A stretch of 64,000 nucleotides of DNA from CAVOGJ01 sp963695405 (GTDB lineage Bacteria; Planctomycetota; Planctomycetia; Pirellulales; Pirellulaceae): contig CAVOGJ010000006.1 in the NCBI GenBank assembly GCA_963695405.1, positions 124,001 to 188,000 of the forward strand, written 5' to 3'. Of this stretch, positions 17,674 through 27,382 are shown piece after piece (the first letter of the stretch is position 1; every line of letters begins with the position of its first letter). Under the pieces are notes generated by a model. That model ran no database searches and was not told where the DNA came from. It saw only the letters and a program-made list of their open reading frames with translations. The position numbers and the translations under genes were made by a program.

Positions 17674-18483
17674 TTATCCACCTTCGGGTCGCATGGCCTG
17701 ACGGACAATCGCCGCATCGAAGTAGTTAATCGACATGCCCGCATCCACGACAACCGATTGGGCATTGATACCGCTCGAACGTGGACTCAGCAAAAAGGCG
17801 GCCACATCCGCTGCTTCCCGCGTTTGCACCGCGCGTTTCCGTGGAATGACCTGCTCGGCGAACAGATAGGATTCGACATATCCGGGAATTCCTGCCGAAG
17901 CCGATGTTTTGAGCAGCCCAGGCGCAACGGCATTGAAACGAACCTGCGAAAAGCGACTGAACGACTTGGCCAAAAACACGACGGTGGAATCCAAGGCCGC
18001 CTTGATCGGGGCCATGTACCCATAATTCTCGCTGGCCATCCGGGTCGTGGAAATAGAGATGGTCACCACCGAGGCGTCCTGCGCCAACTGTTCACGCAGC
18101 GCATTACTAACGCTGATTAGCGAGAAACAGGAGATATCGACGGCCTGCAAGAACTGGGCCTTTCCCGTTTCGTGAAACGGCCGCATACCACCCGCATAGT
18201 CAGCGTAGGCAATCGAATGCACGATGCCCGCCAGCGGCTGCTGGGCCTTCGCAAGTTCAACCGCCAGTGCCTCGATATCGGCCTCCCGTTCCACGTCACA
18301 GACGTGAATTTCGCGTCCTTCGAGTCGCGGACGTAGTTCCTCGCGGCGCTCAGCGGTGCGGACGACGTAAATGACTTTGGCTCCGGCGCTCTCCAAGACC
18401 TGGGCAATGTGGTAGGCCACGCTTTTCCGATTGGCGATCCCCATCACTAGGATGCGTTTGTCTCTTAGGTCAAGAAAGTCCAT
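17674..18483 (-). CDS. fabI: Enoyl-ACP reductase (FabI-type SDR)
   Basis: This SDR of about 270 residues starts with the FabI-like MDFLDLRDKRILVMGIANRKSVAYHIA-type Rossmann region (GIANRKSV in place of the classic GxxxGxG). The active site is Y-x6-K in YGYMAPIKAALDS, and the segment ending GINAQSVVVDAGMSI is typical of the family. FabI reduces the trans-2 double bond of acyl-ACP with NAD(P)H. The nearest start is the ATG at 18483; another at 18504 is possible. It is the last gene of the fabF-ACP-flavoprotein-fabZ run, 76 bp after fabZ, and convergent with the OleA-type gene. Its exact substrate in this operon is unknown. Confidence 0.85.
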   Translation of the reverse strand: MDFLDLRDKRILVMGIANRKSVAYHIAQVLESAGAKVIYVVRTAERREELRPRLEGREIHVCDVEREADIEALAVELAKAQQPLAGIVHSIAYADYAGGMRPFHETGKAQFLQAVDISCFSLISVSNALREQLAQDASVVTISISTTRMASENYGYMAPIKAALDSTVVFLAKSFSRFSQVRFNAVAPGLLKTSASAGIPGYVESYLFAEQVIPRKRAVQTREAADVAAFLLSPRSSGINAQSVVVDAGMSINYFDAAIVRQAMRPEGG

Positions 18484-18559
18484 GATGTGATCCGTTCCAG
18501 ACATCAAACCGTCAACTTTGTCGGTGCAGGGGGGACGGACGAGCGGCGGCCAGGCACAC

Positions 18560-18997
18560 TCAATCCGACGGGGGAACCACCGCCAGCGCACACGCAAACT
18601 CGAACCGCGCCGCCAATTTCCGAGCGGAAGTGATCTTGGCCGTGAGAAAAAAGGCATTCGCCATTTGTTCGTCGAGCGTCACCTCGATATCGATCATGTC
18701 ACCCGGTCGGACAATCTGTTTGAACTTGACGTCTTTCAAGCGGGTGGCGACCGGAACCTGATTGTCGGACGGTTTGGCCAGACGGGACAGCAGGACAGCG
18801 CCCGCCTGCATGCCCGCTTCACAGAGGATGATGCCGGGCACGATGGGGTTCCCTGGATAATGGCCCTGCAAGAAGTGTTCTTCCTCGAAGAACTTCTTGC
18901 GGCAAACGATTTGCGTCGGACGCTGCTCGATAATTTGATCGAGCAGCAGCATTGGCGGTCGATGCGGGATGGCTGCCATGATTTCTTCAAGACTCAT
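18560..18997 (-). CDS. fabZ: 3-hydroxyacyl-ACP dehydratase (FabZ)
   Basis: The 145-residue hot-dog protein carries the FabZ motif HYPGNPIVPGIILCEAG with catalytic His46 and Glu60, preceded by PHRPPMLLLD. It dehydrates 3-hydroxyacyl-ACP to trans-2-enoyl-ACP. Its start codon overlaps the stop of the upstream CrtI-type gene by 4 bp (ATGA), so translation is coupled. Placed between a flavoprotein desaturase and fabI, it is part of a dedicated acyl chain-building operon rather than the housekeeping FAS locus. Confidence 0.93.
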   Translation of the reverse strand: MSLEEIMAAIPHRPPMLLLDQIIEQRPTQIVCRKKFFEEEHFLQGHYPGNPIVPGIILCEAGMQAGAVLLSRLAKPSDNQVPVATRLKDVKFKQIVRPGDMIDIEVTLDEQMANAFFLTAKITSARKLAARFEFACALAVVPPSD

Positions 18998-20466
18998 TGC
19001 GGACTCCCCGCCGAGGCGGTCTTGCCGCTGTCGCGACGCGCGTGAACCGCCTGATTCATCAGATAGCTATCCACGTCATTCGCGACGATGACGCCGTAAT
19101 TAATGGCGCCCAGCCAACCCGACATGATGATGCCGACGCTACCGGCATGGTAAAGTCCCGCGATTTGCTCCGGCAGACCGCGGCTAACCGCCAGTCCCTC
19201 AAATTTGGTGCCGAAGCTCGCGCCGTCGAGATGTTGCGTGTAATGCTGAAACGTAACTGGCGTCGCCGCCTCGACGTGATCCACACGATCGCGAATATTG
19301 GGAACGTAGACGTCGAGTGCGGTGAGGGTTGTTTCAATGAGATCCTCTTTGCTCGCTTGATACTCTTCCTGGCTCATCCCGGCCCAATCGTCATAATGTG
19401 CGTTGGTACTCGAGACAATCAAGTGTCGCGCACGGGAATGGGGACGCGTGCGGGGATAGTAGAACGAGTAGGTACGGCTGGTCACGTCGCGGCTGAGTAG
19501 CAAATCGGTACGGAATTCCGGCGACGTCGAACTAAACAACAAATCGCCAGTCGCCTCATCTATCTCATCGTCAGGTCGTAGGGCGATGTAGACTTGGGTG
19601 CTCGAGTTATTCAGTCGTACGGCGCTGGCTTCCTCGACAAACGACGAGTCGAAGTGTTGCGGGCCGACCAGGCGGAGTATCGTGGCCTTTAAGTTCGCAT
19701 TGGAGACAACGCTATCGCAACGAATCGTGCGGCCATTCACGGTGACCGAATGAATGCGGTCTCGTTCCACATTGATCGCCGAAACATTGCACTTGATGCG
19801 CACATCGACGCCGTTGCCGCGCAGTTCCTCGTCCATCGTCTGAATCAGCAGATCGGTGCCACCTTGATACGTATAGACCCCTTTATTCATAAAGTTCGAG
19901 AATACGATTCCGTAAGTGATTGCCGGGTCCTCGAGGGTTGACCCATTGGCGTAGACGATGGGTTCCATCAGCAGCCGCACAACATCCTGACGACCGGGAA
20001 AAAATTGCTCGAATAGTTCGCCGGTGGTCGTCGTCTGATCATCATAAAAGTTCATGCCGCGGACGGTCGTAAAGAATGAATCGACTGTCTCCGCCGCTAC
20101 GCCGAAACGTTCAATCAGCAGTCGTGTGAAATCCGTTCGATCGTAGGTTGTTGTCAGGGAAAACATCGGGTTATCGAAACGCATATTCCGTAGAGGAACG
20201 ATCGCATCGGCGATTTTGGCGTTCCAATAGCGACGGCAACTCTTGATCATGCCGTGGGGAAACCCGTGCAGCGAAATATCAAAAATGTGACCGCCGGGTC
20301 GTTTAAACCAGGTGGCCATCCCACCCAGTTTGTAGTGTTGCTCCAGCAAGAGGACACTACGTCCCTGTCTGGCCAGAATGTTGGCGGCCGTAAGCCCACC
20401 GAGGCCGCTGCCAATGACCACGACGTCGTAGCGCTCTTTGATTCCGGAAAGAAAATCCTTGGGCAT
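18994..20466 (-). CDS. CrtI-type FAD-dependent desaturase/oxidoreductase (second copy)
   Basis: The 490-residue protein begins with the dinucleotide-binding fold VVVIGSGLGGLTAANILARQG and the acidic VLLLEQHYKLGG, as in phytoene desaturases. A GGTDLLIQTM segment and a C-terminal FAD-contact region (GLYHAGSVGIIMSGWLGAI) complete the CrtI pattern. Family members remove or rearrange hydrogens on isoprenoid or acyl chains. Located between an ACP-linked paralogue and fabZ, it probably acts on acyl chains, not carotenoids; no carotenoid gene is nearby. It shares the operon with a second flavoprotein but the two are clearly diverged. Confidence 0.82.
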   Translation of the reverse strand: MPKDFLSGIKERYDVVVIGSGLGGLTAANILARQGRSVLLLEQHYKLGGMATWFKRPGGHIFDISLHGFPHGMIKSCRRYWNAKIADAIVPLRNMRFDNPMFSLTTTYDRTDFTRLLIERFGVAAETVDSFFTTVRGMNFYDDQTTTTGELFEQFFPGRQDVVRLLMEPIVYANGSTLEDPAITYGIVFSNFMNKGVYTYQGGTDLLIQTMDEELRGNGVDVRIKCNVSAINVERDRIHSVTVNGRTIRCDSVVSNANLKATILRLVGPQHFDSSFVEEASAVRLNNSSTQVYIALRPDDEIDEATGDLLFSSTSPEFRTDLLLSRDVTSRTYSFYYPRTRPHSRARHLIVSSTNAHYDDWAGMSQEEYQASKEDLIETTLTALDVYVPNIRDRVDHVEAATPVTFQHYTQHLDGASFGTKFEGLAVSRGLPEQIAGLYHAGSVGIIMSGWLGAINYGVIVANDVDSYLMNQAVHARRDSGKTASAGSPQ

Positions 20467-20577
20467 GATTAAGTGATTGCTGCTGAATCAGTGGCGGATG
20501 TGTGATCAGGGTTACGGGCCGTGTGTCGCCAGCGGGCGAGTGCTCAGCGGGCCGCCTCCATTAGACCAGGGGGCGGC

Positions 20578-22016
20578 CTACACTAACAGGTGCTGATTGG
20601 CGATCGAAATGCCACTGACGATCGCGCCCACGATGCCAACAAATCCTTGATCGGTACCGCAGATGAAGACATTATCCAGGTGCGTGCGGCCGTCAAGCCG
20701 TTTCCGAGGAGCCCCATACACCGCGCCATTGTCATGCCACGTAAAGCGTCGAATCGTGCGGGGCGTAAAGAAATCCGTCTCGATCACCCGCTGGCGAAAT
20801 TCGGGCATAAAGCGAACGGCCGCCGCTGCGGCCCGATCGTACCAGCGAGCTTTCTCCAACTGATATTGCTCGTCGGAAAGTTGGGTCCATTGCTGAAAGT
20901 TTGCGATTGACGTGATACGGATCACACCGTCGGGGAGCTTTGTGTCCTCGTCGGGGCTATTGTAGAGATAGTTATTCGGCGAACAGATGACCCCGGTGCG
21001 GACATCACATAATTCAGCGGAGGGCCGCCAATCGAACGTTTCGCTATGGTTGTAAAAAACGATGGTCTCGCCGAAGCCGATGTCGGCTGGCTTGCAATCC
21101 AGGATCGAGACCGATTCGGTGAAGGACATGCGGCCTGCCTCCGAGCGATCCGCTTCCGGCACGTCGTCACACATGCGCATCGTTTCGACCCAGCCAGCGG
21201 ACGACAGAAGGCGTTTGCAGGTTAATTCGCGTCCGTCGTCCAGCACCACGCCGATGGCGCGTCCGTCCTCGACCCGAATACGACTGACCCCCTGCCGTAA
21301 CCGCAATTCGCCTCCCAGTTCACGAAAGCGGCGAACCAGATTCTTAAGGATCAAGCGAACTCCGGCTAACGGGCGGGCGAATCCTTCCATGAAAATGCTA
21401 CGGAACATAATGCAGAACTGACCAAAATCCATGTCATGGACGCGGGCATTCCCGTACCACATCAGGGGGCAAAAAAGCATCTCGACCAGCAGAGGGTCGC
21501 GAATGGTTTCGCTCACGAGTTCGGCGCCGACAGGTCGAAAGCCGCCTGATCGAGATCGTCGTACTCGACGATGCGTCCCACCAGCGTCCGGAAGTTTTCG
21601 ATCTCGCTGGGAAAGGCTCGTTCGATCTCCGCCGTGAGCAATTCCAATCCGTTGTTAAACTTCAATTCCACGCCCGGAAAGCGGATGGCCGAGCCGGCTT
21701 GCGGCGCTAGCGAGAAATCATCCCAGCGGAAACGCAGCTGTTTGAGCAGCCGAGCGAGAGGACCCTTTCTTGTGCCTTTCGGCGTGAAGTTCGTAACCGC
21801 ATGCAGTCCAACGTCATAATCGCGACCGCCGAGTCGGTAGAACGAGTTCAGGCCGCCAATCGTGTAATGCCGCTCAAGGATGCAGACCCGCCGATCGTAA
21901 TACGCCAGACGAATCCCGGCGGCCAAACCCGACATGCCGGCTCCGATAATGATCGTGTCATACGTGTCGGAGCTTTGGTCTTCCATCCGATTGCGGTGAC
22001 CTCCTGCCTCGATCAA
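20578..22016 (-). CDS. CrtI-type FAD-dependent oxidoreductase (first copy, frameshifted)
   Basis: The N-terminal part, TIIIGAGMSGLAAGIRLAYY with VCILERHYTIGG, reads from 22016 (or the ATG at 21986) to a stop at 21513. The rest (SETIRDPLLVEMLFCPLMWYGNAR to a C-terminal GTDQGFVGIVGAIVSG) continues in another frame from about 21530 to 20578. Together they make one CrtI-like protein of about 470-479 residues; the total is one base short of a whole number of codons. GGAGG lies 13 bases before the ATG at 21986. It sits 43 bp after the ACP gene and before the second flavoprotein. As an intact paralogue is next door, loss of this gene is possible, but the junction looks like a single-base assembly deletion. 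Confidence 0.8.
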
Positions 22017-22059
22017 GTGCCCTGGAGATCACCGCGAACTCCATCTTCGCACGTAGGGA

Positions 22060-22326
22060 TCAGGCGCTTGCCTTTTCCATTTCGGACATCAGTGGTGTCA
22101 GGTAAGTGGTCGTACTATGCATACTGGCCAATTGTGGATAGTCCTCTTCGGGAATCTGGATGCGGTATCGCTTCCGCAACTCCATGACGATGTCGAGGAA
22201 ATCCATACTGTCAAGTTCCAGTTGTTCGCGGAAAGCCACGTCGTCTTTCAGGTCGCTCATATCCTCATCGGGAGCGATGTCTTCGAGGATCTCGACAATT
22301 ACTTCTCTGATTTCCGCGGGGGTCAT
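22060..22326 (-). CDS. Acyl carrier protein
   Basis: This 88-residue acidic protein has the phosphopantetheine site LDSMDFLDIVMEL with Ser40. It departs from the housekeeping ACP (DSLDTVEL) in having Met-Asp-Phe after the Ser and a longer C-terminus, as seen in specialised ACPs. It lies between fabF and the first CrtI-type flavoprotein and presumably carries the chain that these enzymes build and modify. Confidence 0.9.
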   Translation of the reverse strand: MTPAEIREVIVEILEDIAPDEDMSDLKDDVAFREQLELDSMDFLDIVMELRKRYRIQIPEEDYPQLASMHSTTTYLTPLMSEMEKASA

Positions 22327-22444
22327 GCCTATTCGTCTCCACTTCTACAGGTTGAGCGATATCTCAATTGCGTTTGGTGCAAGCAGTTTTCCGCTGATGC
22401 TATCCGACAGGTTGCGGCATGAGGGCCCGGTGATGCCCGAACCG

Positions 22445-23707
22445 TCACATTCGCTGAATGATCACGACCGAGTTAATACCGAGCATGCCGAATGAATTAT
22501 TGAGGATATAGTCGACTTTGCCTATCTCTCTGGGCTGATTGATGACCAGTCCCGGCACATCGCAGTCAGGATCAATTTCCGCGACATTAATGGTGGCGTG
22601 AACGACGCCATCGTTGAACGCCCCCAAATTCCCGGCCAATTCGAGGGCTCCGGCGGCCCCCATGCAATGGCCGATGAAACTCTTCGTGTTATTGAAGTGG
22701 GTCTTCTCCGACCCTGCGAAAGCTCGCCGCAAGGCTTCACACTCCTGGGAATCTCCGCTCGTCGTCCCCGTGGCGTGCGTGCTCACAATATCGATTTGAT
22801 CGGGTCGCAGCCCAGCTCGTTTCAACGCCCGAGCGATGCATTGCGATTGTCGCTCCGGGTTCGGCATCACAAAGTCGGTGGCGTCGGTATTCATGGCGTA
22901 ACCGACCAATTCGCCGTAGATTTGCGCCCCTCGCGCTTTGGCATCCTCAAAGCGTTCGAGAATGTACAAGCCACCCCCCTCCGAGACCACGATTCCGTTT
23001 CGCTGCATGTCAAAGGGCCGGGAGGCTTGCGCCGGGTCGCTGTGTTCAGCCAACGCCCCCTGGCTCTTGAAACTAGCAAAGATCCCGAACGTGTGAATAC
23101 TCTCCGAGACTCCGCCAGCAATCGCCACATCACACTCGTCGAGCATCAGCATTTGGGCGCCCTGGATAATGCCCGCGTTTCCTGCCGCACAAGCCGCACC
23201 AATCGTGTAATGGGGGCCGATGATACCCATGTTCAGGGCGATCTCTCCCGCCGGATTGTTGGCCACGGTGCGCGGGTTATGATGATGCGACCAGACCGAC
23301 GTATCGTAGTCGTACGCCTTGATCTCGTGGATCTCATTCTCCGTTTCGACATTTCCGTGTTCGGTGACGCCAACGTAGATGCCAATCCGAGACAAATCGA
23401 GTTGGTCCAGTTCCAGGCCCGCGTCCCGCATGGCTTCGTGGGCACAGTAGACACCTATCGATCCGGCGCGCGTCCCGCGTCGAATGTCGCGTCGGGCCTG
23501 GTAGCGTTTGGCATCAAAGTCGCAGATGCCCGCCAGGGTCTTGCCAAAATAACGAATTTCGTAGGGGCTAATTCCGCTCTTGCCATTGAGCAGGCTCTCA
23601 CGAAACTCCGGGAGGCTATTCCCGTTCGGAGAGGTCAGGCCCACGCCCGTGATGACGATCCGCGACCGTAAGAGTTCGTCCCTCCGTAAACTGTCAGCGA
23701 TCATCAA
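22445..23707 (-). CDS. fabF: Beta-ketoacyl-ACP synthase (FabF-type)
   Basis: The 420-residue KAS I/II protein has Cys173 (GAACAAGNAG), His311 (THATGTTSGD) and His347 (TKSFIGHCMGAAG). It elongates acyl-ACP with malonyl-ACP. GAGG lies about 8 bases before the ATG at 23707. It is the first gene of the minus-strand run fabF-ACP-CrtI-CrtI-fabZ-fabI; a ketoreductase (fabG) is missing from the run and must come from elsewhere. The 118-bp gap to the ACP gene is the second widest in the operon. Confidence 0.92.
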   Translation of the reverse strand: MMIADSLRRDELLRSRIVITGVGLTSPNGNSLPEFRESLLNGKSGISPYEIRYFGKTLAGICDFDAKRYQARRDIRRGTRAGSIGVYCAHEAMRDAGLELDQLDLSRIGIYVGVTEHGNVETENEIHEIKAYDYDTSVWSHHHNPRTVANNPAGEIALNMGIIGPHYTIGAACAAGNAGIIQGAQMLMLDECDVAIAGGVSESIHTFGIFASFKSQGALAEHSDPAQASRPFDMQRNGIVVSEGGGLYILERFEDAKARGAQIYGELVGYAMNTDATDFVMPNPERQSQCIARALKRAGLRPDQIDIVSTHATGTTSGDSQECEALRRAFAGSEKTHFNNTKSFIGHCMGAAGALELAGNLGAFNDGVVHATINVAEIDPDCDVPGLVINQPREIGKVDYILNNSFGMLGINSVVIIQRM

Positions 23708-24344
23708 ACATACCTCGGATGCCAGGCGCAGTCGCCGTCCGGACGGATCGAATGGTTTCTACCGCAGAGCCTATCAAAGCGACCAGCGGGCCACGGAAAG
23801 ACGGCCTGTTGGTCCATGGAAACCGGTTGAAACACAGGTCCGCGATCGACTTGCCATGCGGGCTCGAGCGTTGGGAGGAAATGACCGACTGATCGTATCG
23901 CAGTCCCCCCCGACTGGCAAGGACCAAGCTTATACTGCACCGCTATGCGGCTTCGGTTTCAACGCCCGCTGCGTCGTCGCCCAGTCGAAACGGGGCGTTT
24001 CTCCGCCCAACGGCCGGCCTCCCCCCTCCGCGTGCAACGCGTTTTGAGGATCATAAGAGCCGCAGCGACGATGCCACGCAGGGGGAGCGATCTGGCCGGT
24101 GAAATTGCCCGATCGAGGACCGCGGACCGGTTGCTAGAGGCCGTTTTCAACGGTTTCCCCTGCGGGGCAGCAGGAGCGGATCCCATTTTATCGGTCGCAT
24201 GGATTCGCGGGGACTGCCCTCGACGCGAGTTGCGACTTTCGTAAAATGCTTGCCGTTAAAGACTTGAGGTGATCGGTGCCCTTCGTAAACGAACTGTCGT
24301 TTCGCATCGACGCGAATCTTCCGGCACCCTTATCCAGGTTCATC
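23708..24344. other. 637-bp divergent intergenic region
   Basis: The region lies between fabF (minus) and moaC (plus). Open frames here are short and have no recognisable similarity. It must hold the promoter of the FAS-like operon. I see no tRNA, clear repeat or terminator. Confidence 0.4.
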
Positions 24345-24844
24345 GTGGCACCCTCCTTTTCGCATTTTGATCAAGCTGGCGGTAGCCGCATGGTGGATGT
24401 GGGGGACAAAGTCGCTGCAGCGATCGTACGGCAACGGCCCGAGCAACCGTGAGGCTCGCCCCAGCAACGTTGTCAGCCATTCGCAACGCCGAGATTGGTA
24501 AGGGGAACGTGCTCGACGTGGCTCGCTTGGCCGGCATCATGGCGGCCAAGCAGACGGACCGACTGATCCCCTTGTGCCATACGCTACCGCTAGAGAGCGT
24601 GGCCTTGCAGTTTGACTTCCTGGATGACAGCCGACTTCAGATTACGGCCGACGTCCGAGTGACCGGCAAGACGGGGGTGGAAATGGAAGCCCTCACGGCC
24701 GTTGCTATCGCTGCGCTGACCGTTTACGACATGTGCAAGTCGATGGAACGCGGCATTTGCATCGAGTCGATTCGCCTGGAGGAGAAAACCGGCGGACAAA
24801 GTGGCTCGTACTGCCGCACCCAGGGCGAACAGGCACCGGAATAG
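24345..24844 (+). CDS. moaC: Cyclic pyranopterin monophosphate synthase (frameshifted)
   Basis: MoaC makes the pyranopterin precursor of molybdenum cofactor. The N-terminal part reads FSHFDQAGGSRMVDVGDK from a GTG at 24345. The rest (TATARATVRLAPATLSAI, GNVLDVARLAGIMAAKQT, LIPLCHTLPLE and the MCKSMERG active-site segment) lies in another frame starting about 24419. The span is one base short of a whole number of codons, so a single deletion near 24415-24420 explains the break; the restored length is 166 residues, normal for MoaC. The stop is directly followed by the next start codon. Confidence 0.85.
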
Positions 24845-25858
24845 ATGGAAATGAATCCCACCACCACGACGCCCGACGCGAAGACTGCGTTACGCAATGG
24901 TCAACTGGCCGTACTTGGTAACGCGTTGACCGACGTCGATCGCATGCTGCATCGCGAACTGCAAAACGACGTTGCCTTCGTTGACGAACTGTTGAACTAC
25001 GTGGCTGGCTTGGGCGGAAAGAGGATGCGTCCCGCGCTCTTGCTATTGTCCGCCAAAGCCGTCGGGGAGATCAACGAAAGCCACATTGTCCTTTCGACCG
25101 TCATCGAGATGATCCACATCGCGACGCTCATTCATGATGACATTCTGGACGATGCCGATACCCGCCGACACCGTCCTACCGTCAACCGACGTTGGAATAG
25201 CGAGAGCAGCGTTTTGTTGGGGGATTACCTGTTTACGCATTCGTTTTACCTGGCGAGTACCCTGGAAACCACCTATGCCTGCCGCACCATTGGTCGGGCC
25301 ACGAATAAGGTCTGTGAGGGCGAGTTACGTCAGGTGGGGCAACGAGGCAACTTTGAGCTGACTGAGGAGGAATACCTGGAAATTGTCCGTGGGAAGACAG
25401 CCGAGCTGTGTGCTTGCGCCACGCACTTAGGCGGATACTACGCCGGTGCCACGCCACAGCAGTGCGCTCGGCTCGAGTCGTTTGGACTTGATTTGGGTAT
25501 TGCCTTCCAAATCGCCGACGACTTGCTCGATCTGAACGGTGAGGAGGCCAACACCGGGAAATCCTTGGGTTCCGATTTGGTCAAGCAGAAGACGACGCTG
25601 CCCATCATTCACTTGTTGCGGACTGCTTCCGGCTGTGACCGGACGCGAGCCATGGAGTTGCTCGCCGATCCGTCAGCCGCCAAGAGTCGACAGGAATTGC
25701 TTGGCCTGCTTCACCGCTATCAATCGGTTGCCTATGCACGGTCGTTGGCCGAGCAGTATGCCGCCTCGGCGATCGCAGAACTTAGCGAATTTGCCGATTC
25801 GCCCGCCAAAGAGACGCTGCGCTTTCTCGCCGAATTCAGCGTCTGCCGCTCACGCTGA
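24845..25858 (+). CDS. Trans-polyprenyl diphosphate synthase
   Basis: The 337-residue protein has the first Asp-rich motif DDILDDADTRR (starting at residue 98), the GGKRMRPAL substrate-binding segment and the second Asp-rich motif IADDLLDL. These enzymes extend allylic diphosphates with isopentenyl diphosphate to give the side chain of quinones. The residues before the first motif suggest a medium or long chain (hepta- to octaprenyl) product, but this is inference. The ATG follows the moaC stop with no gap; a second in-frame ATG lies two codons later. Confidence 0.9.
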   Translation: MEMNPTTTTPDAKTALRNGQLAVLGNALTDVDRMLHRELQNDVAFVDELLNYVAGLGGKRMRPALLLLSAKAVGEINESHIVLSTVIEMIHIATLIHDDILDDADTRRHRPTVNRRWNSESSVLLGDYLFTHSFYLASTLETTYACRTIGRATNKVCEGELRQVGQRGNFELTEEEYLEIVRGKTAELCACATHLGGYYAGATPQQCARLESFGLDLGIAFQIADDLLDLNGEEANTGKSLGSDLVKQKTTLPIIHLLRTASGCDRTRAMELLADPSAAKSRQELLGLLHRYQSVAYARSLAEQYAASAIAELSEFADSPAKETLRFLAEFSVCRSR

Positions 25859-25923
25859 TGTCCAGACGGGGGCATTGCGACGCGGGGGCGTGACTCGTTT
25901 CCGGTATGAGTGGCCAAGCCGTC

Positions 25924-26394
25924 CTAACGGGCCGGCCGGTTCAGCCGGTCGAGCATCGGTTGGAGTTCGTCGACAAAATCGTGGGCGTCCTTGAATTCTC
26001 GATAGACGCTGGCGAAGCGAACATACGCCACTTGATCCAGCTCGCGGAGCTGATCCATGATCAGTTCGCCCAGCTGCTTGCTTTCGACTTCTTTCTCGTA
26101 TTCGGCATACAGCCGATTTTGAATTTCGGCTACCACTTCATCAATTTGCTCGGTGCTGATCGGGCGTTTCCAGCAAGCCTTGCTGATGCCGTCCCGGACC
26201 TTCACTGGATCGAACGGTTCGCGGACACCGTCTTTTTTGATGACCTTGATCTCCATTTCCTCCAGCCGCTCATAAGTCGTGTAGCGGCGCCTGCAGCTGA
26301 GGCATTCTCGTCTCCGTCGCGTGGCAAAACCGTTCTCGCAAGAGCGCGAGTCGATAACGCGGTCGTTGTCTTGATGACAAAACGGACAGAGCAT
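25924..26394 (-). CDS. nrdR: Transcriptional repressor NrdR
   Basis: NrdR represses ribonucleotide reductase genes in response to nucleotide levels. The 156-residue protein has the zinc ribbon Cys3-Cys6-Cys31-Cys34 (MLCPFCHQ, CLSCRRR) followed by an ATP-cone (VIKKDGVREPFDPVKVRDGISKA region, residues about 49-136). The start is the ATG at 26394, just before the first CxxC; an upstream ATG four codons earlier is less likely. No ribonucleotide reductase gene or NrdR box is seen next to it. Confidence 0.95.
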   Translation of the reverse strand: MLCPFCHQDNDRVIDSRSCENGFATRRRRECLSCRRRYTTYERLEEMEIKVIKKDGVREPFDPVKVRDGISKACWKRPISTEQIDEVVAEIQNRLYAEYEKEVESKQLGELIMDQLRELDQVAYVRFASVYREFKDAHDFVDELQPMLDRLNRPAR

Positions 26395-26601
26395 GGGATC
26401 TCGCAATCACAATCGGAAAGGGAACCGCAGCCACCAGAACACCACGCAAGTTGCTTATTACAGCAAGAACGCACGGCCGAAACAAGGCGGAACCAATTCG
26501 GGATGGCCCTGGGAATCTCTCATAGGGTACGATGCGGAGGGCGGTAATCGCTGCCGGCTGGCGCCGCTTGATGCCCGTTCTTCCGAAAGGCACGTCCATT
26601 G

Positions 26602-27240
26602 ATGCGGTGTCGCGCTTGTGGTTTTTCCCTCTCGCCCGAGCAGTTGTACTGCCAGAACTGCGGGGCTCGAACGCTGGTGGCGGCCGATATGGCCGACGAC
26701 CTTCCCGCCGCGACAGGAGCACCAGGCGGCGGGCGACATGGTTACGATCCCAACCTCGACCCGGAGATCACCCTCTGGCAGGGGACGTTTTCCTGGAAGG
26801 GGATGTTACGCGAGTTTTTGCTCGCCGTCGGTGGATCGGTGGCGTTATTGATTGTGTCGGCCAAAGCCAACGATCCGCAGTTGCGTCAGCTTGTGTGGCC
26901 GCTGCTGGCCGTCGTCTGGACCGGTTCGCTTGTCTGGCTCGGGTTCCGCAAGCTCGATATCGGCTACCAGCTCACCAACCAGCGGTTGATCCACTCGAAG
27001 GGCATTTTGTATCGCCGCACACAGCGGATCGAGGTGATTGACATCGACGATCTCAGCCTCGAACAGGGAATTCTCGAACGTTTCGTGAATGTGGGGAGAA
27101 TTGTTATCCAGGCGAGTGACATCTCCGACCGTCGACTCGTTCTCCAGGGGATCGACCGACCTCGCGAGGTGTATGAGCGCATCGAAAAGGCGCGGCGTGA
27201 CGAACGGCGGAAGTACGGGCTGCACTTGGAAACCATTTAA
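26602..27240 (+). CDS. Zinc-ribbon and bacterial PH-domain membrane protein
   Basis: The 212-residue protein begins with a CxxC-x10-CxxC zinc ribbon (Cys3, Cys6, Cys17, Cys20), a linker, two hydrophobic segments (about residues 70-88 and 93-112) and a C-terminal bPH2 (YdbS-like) domain with YQLTNQRLIHSKGILYRR and IDIDDLSLEQGILERF. Such proteins sit in the membrane with the PH domain inside; their role is not well defined. It is divergent from nrdR with about 200 bp between them. Confidence 0.82.
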   Translation: MRCRACGFSLSPEQLYCQNCGARTLVAADMADDLPAATGAPGGGRHGYDPNLDPEITLWQGTFSWKGMLREFLLAVGGSVALLIVSAKANDPQLRQLVWPLLAVVWTGSLVWLGFRKLDIGYQLTNQRLIHSKGILYRRTQRIEVIDIDDLSLEQGILERFVNVGRIVIQASDISDRRLVLQGIDRPREVYERIEKARRDERRKYGLHLETI

Positions 27241-27382
27241 TCAGCGGATGTTGGCAAAGATGGCCGAGGAAGACGGATGTTCTAAACGCGGACTCGATAC
27301 GCGCCTGGCGTGCCAAATGGACCGATTGGCGTTAAGTTCGGAAAGACGAACCAATAACGGTTGCGGCTTGGAGGTCGGCCAA

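Noticed and set aside
23945..24244. A 99-residue plus-strand open frame upstream of moaC
   Set aside because: Arg-rich composition, no ribosome binding site and no recognisable similarity; probably an open frame by chance in GC-rich DNA.
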